Below, piece by piece: positions 63,453-64,000 of a stretch of DNA of 64,000 nt (position 1 is its first letter; the number at the start of each line of letters is the position of its first letter). This DNA comes from Clostridium magnum DSM 2767 (GTDB taxonomy: Bacteria; Bacillota; Clostridia; Clostridiales; Clostridiaceae), in the NCBI RefSeq assembly GCF_001623875.1, contig NZ_LWAE01000003.1, positions 62,001 to 126,000 of the forward strand, given 5' to 3'. Below the pieces are notes generated by a model. It saw only the letters and a program-made list of their open reading frames with translations. It made no database searches and was not told the DNA's origin. The translations under genes were made by a program, and so were the position numbers.

Positions 63453-64000
63453 TTATACAAGTTTTTTTGTTGATAAAACAATCTCTTCTCCCTTTGCAGT
63501 AGTTTCCTCTATTGTAGCTGAAATAGTTTGAATAGAACTAGTAATACTATCTATCTTACTAGCTAAATTATCCGAAACATCCAATATCTTACCAACTAAA
63601 TTAATCATTACATCCTCATCTTTTTTAGTTGATGTGGCAACATTTTTAGATTGTTCCGCTAACTTTTTAACCTCTTCAGCAACAACTGCAAATCCTTTAC
63701 CTTCTTCTCCTGCTCGAGCAGCTTCGATAGAAGCATTTAACGAAAGAAGACTTGTTTGTCCTGCTATATTTACAATTTCTCTAGAAGCGTTAGAAAAATG
63801 TTCAACGCTATTTTTCATTTCATCTACTCCATTTTTAAGTAAATTTGAAGTATTAATTATTTCTTCCAATTCTTTAGATATATTTTGAATAGCGATAGAG
63901 CTTTCCTCACTTCCTTTAGCTACCTCATCTATAGATAGTGCAATTTCTTTAACATAATTATTTAAATTTCTAGCCTTCTCTTCCCTTTCTTTATTCATTA
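63453..64000 (-). CDS. Methyl-accepting chemotaxis protein, C-terminal part (5' end outside window)
   Basis: The frame is open to the right edge; the ATG at 63998 is probably internal. About 180 residues of the MCP cytoplasmic signalling coiled coil are visible. The hairpin tip region reads [20 protein letters not shown] followed by [21 protein letters not shown], the conserved CheA/CheW contact. The sensor and any membrane segments lie outside. The C-terminus is short past the last helix (STKKLV), with no pentapeptide tether. Confidence 0.9.
   Translation of the reverse strand, partial: MNKEREEKARNLNNYVKEIALSIDEVAKGSEESSIAIQNISKELEEIINTSNLLKNGVDEMKNSVEHFSNASREIVNIAGQTSLLSLNASIEAARAGEEGKGFAVVAEEVKKLAEQSKNVATSTKKDEDVMINLVGKILDVSDNLASKIDSITSSIQTISATIEETTAKGEEIVLSTKKLV

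Overview
The window is about 70% A+T. Gene content, gene order, strong GGAGG-type ribosome binding sites and frequent TTG/GTG starts indicate an anaerobic, endospore-forming Clostridium (sensu stricto) or close relative. Spore markers are a CotS-type coat protein and a SpoVAC/AD/AE set. Anaerobic metabolism shows as flavin-linked hydrogenase subunits, an Etf/lactate dehydrogenase operon, dehydratase-activase proteins and FeoAB. No rRNA, tRNA, CRISPR array, prophage or intact transposase was seen.

Layout. 1-9.3 kb: 3' part of an electron-bifurcating hydrogenase-type operon (NuoF/NuoE-like), tcdA, an omega-amidase-like nitrilase, yedF, a membrane glycosyltransferase, fetAB and small conserved genes. 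9.5-19.3 kb: rluB, mnmM, an RpiR-type regulator, an HI0933-type flavoprotein, cmk, an ispH-rpsA gene fusion, speH, cotS and a GNAT gene. 19.4-20.7 kb: a PLP aminotransferase with somewhat different base and codon use, behind a 0.75 kb AT-rich gap. 21.5-33 kb: the clostridial miaB-mutS-mutL-miaA-hfq-(C-S lyase-like) cluster, then lexA, a divergent Cys-rich acidic protein and a tyrosine recombinase. 33.6-36.6 kb: three overlapping genes that look like one large 2-hydroxyacyl-CoA dehydratase activase split into pieces. 36.6-40.6 kb: repeats, a 28-residue Lys-rich ORF, a zinc-ribbon protein, a phosphodiesterase and topB. 41-44.3 kb: a DUF1657 / DUF421-DUF1657 / spoVAC / spoVAD / spoVAE / DUF1657 operon that closely resembles the mobile spoVA2 operon linked to spore heat resistance in bacilli. 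44.4-53.9 kb: a lactate region (lctD-like dehydrogenase, EtfA with an extra ferredoxin domain, EtfB, LarA racemase, lactate permease, FadR-type GntR regulator). Decayed copies of a permease and an etfB interrupt it, and four copies of a TGGTNNNACCA operator-like palindrome lie inside a diverged ~0.7 kb direct repeat. 54-64 kb: two RNase H-like YprB proteins, a HAD phosphatase, feoA-feoB-Cys-rich peptide behind a TTGACA/TATTAT promoter and Fur-like box, a CBS protein, argS behind a T-box leader, an LCP-family cell-wall protein, a CC-motif protein, and the C-terminal part of a chemotaxis receptor.

How the parts fit (inference). The lactate operon would use lactate of either handedness: LarA interconverts D and L, the permease imports, and LctD with the ferredoxin-bearing Etf would drive NAD+ reduction at the expense of reduced ferredoxin. 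Hydrogenase subunits of the bifurcating type at the left edge would rebalance NADH and ferredoxin. The spoVA-type operon is probably expressed in the forespore and acts in dipicolinate handling or spore resistance. Many start codons given here were moved downstream of the longest ORF, because the first possible start overlaps the ribosome binding site.
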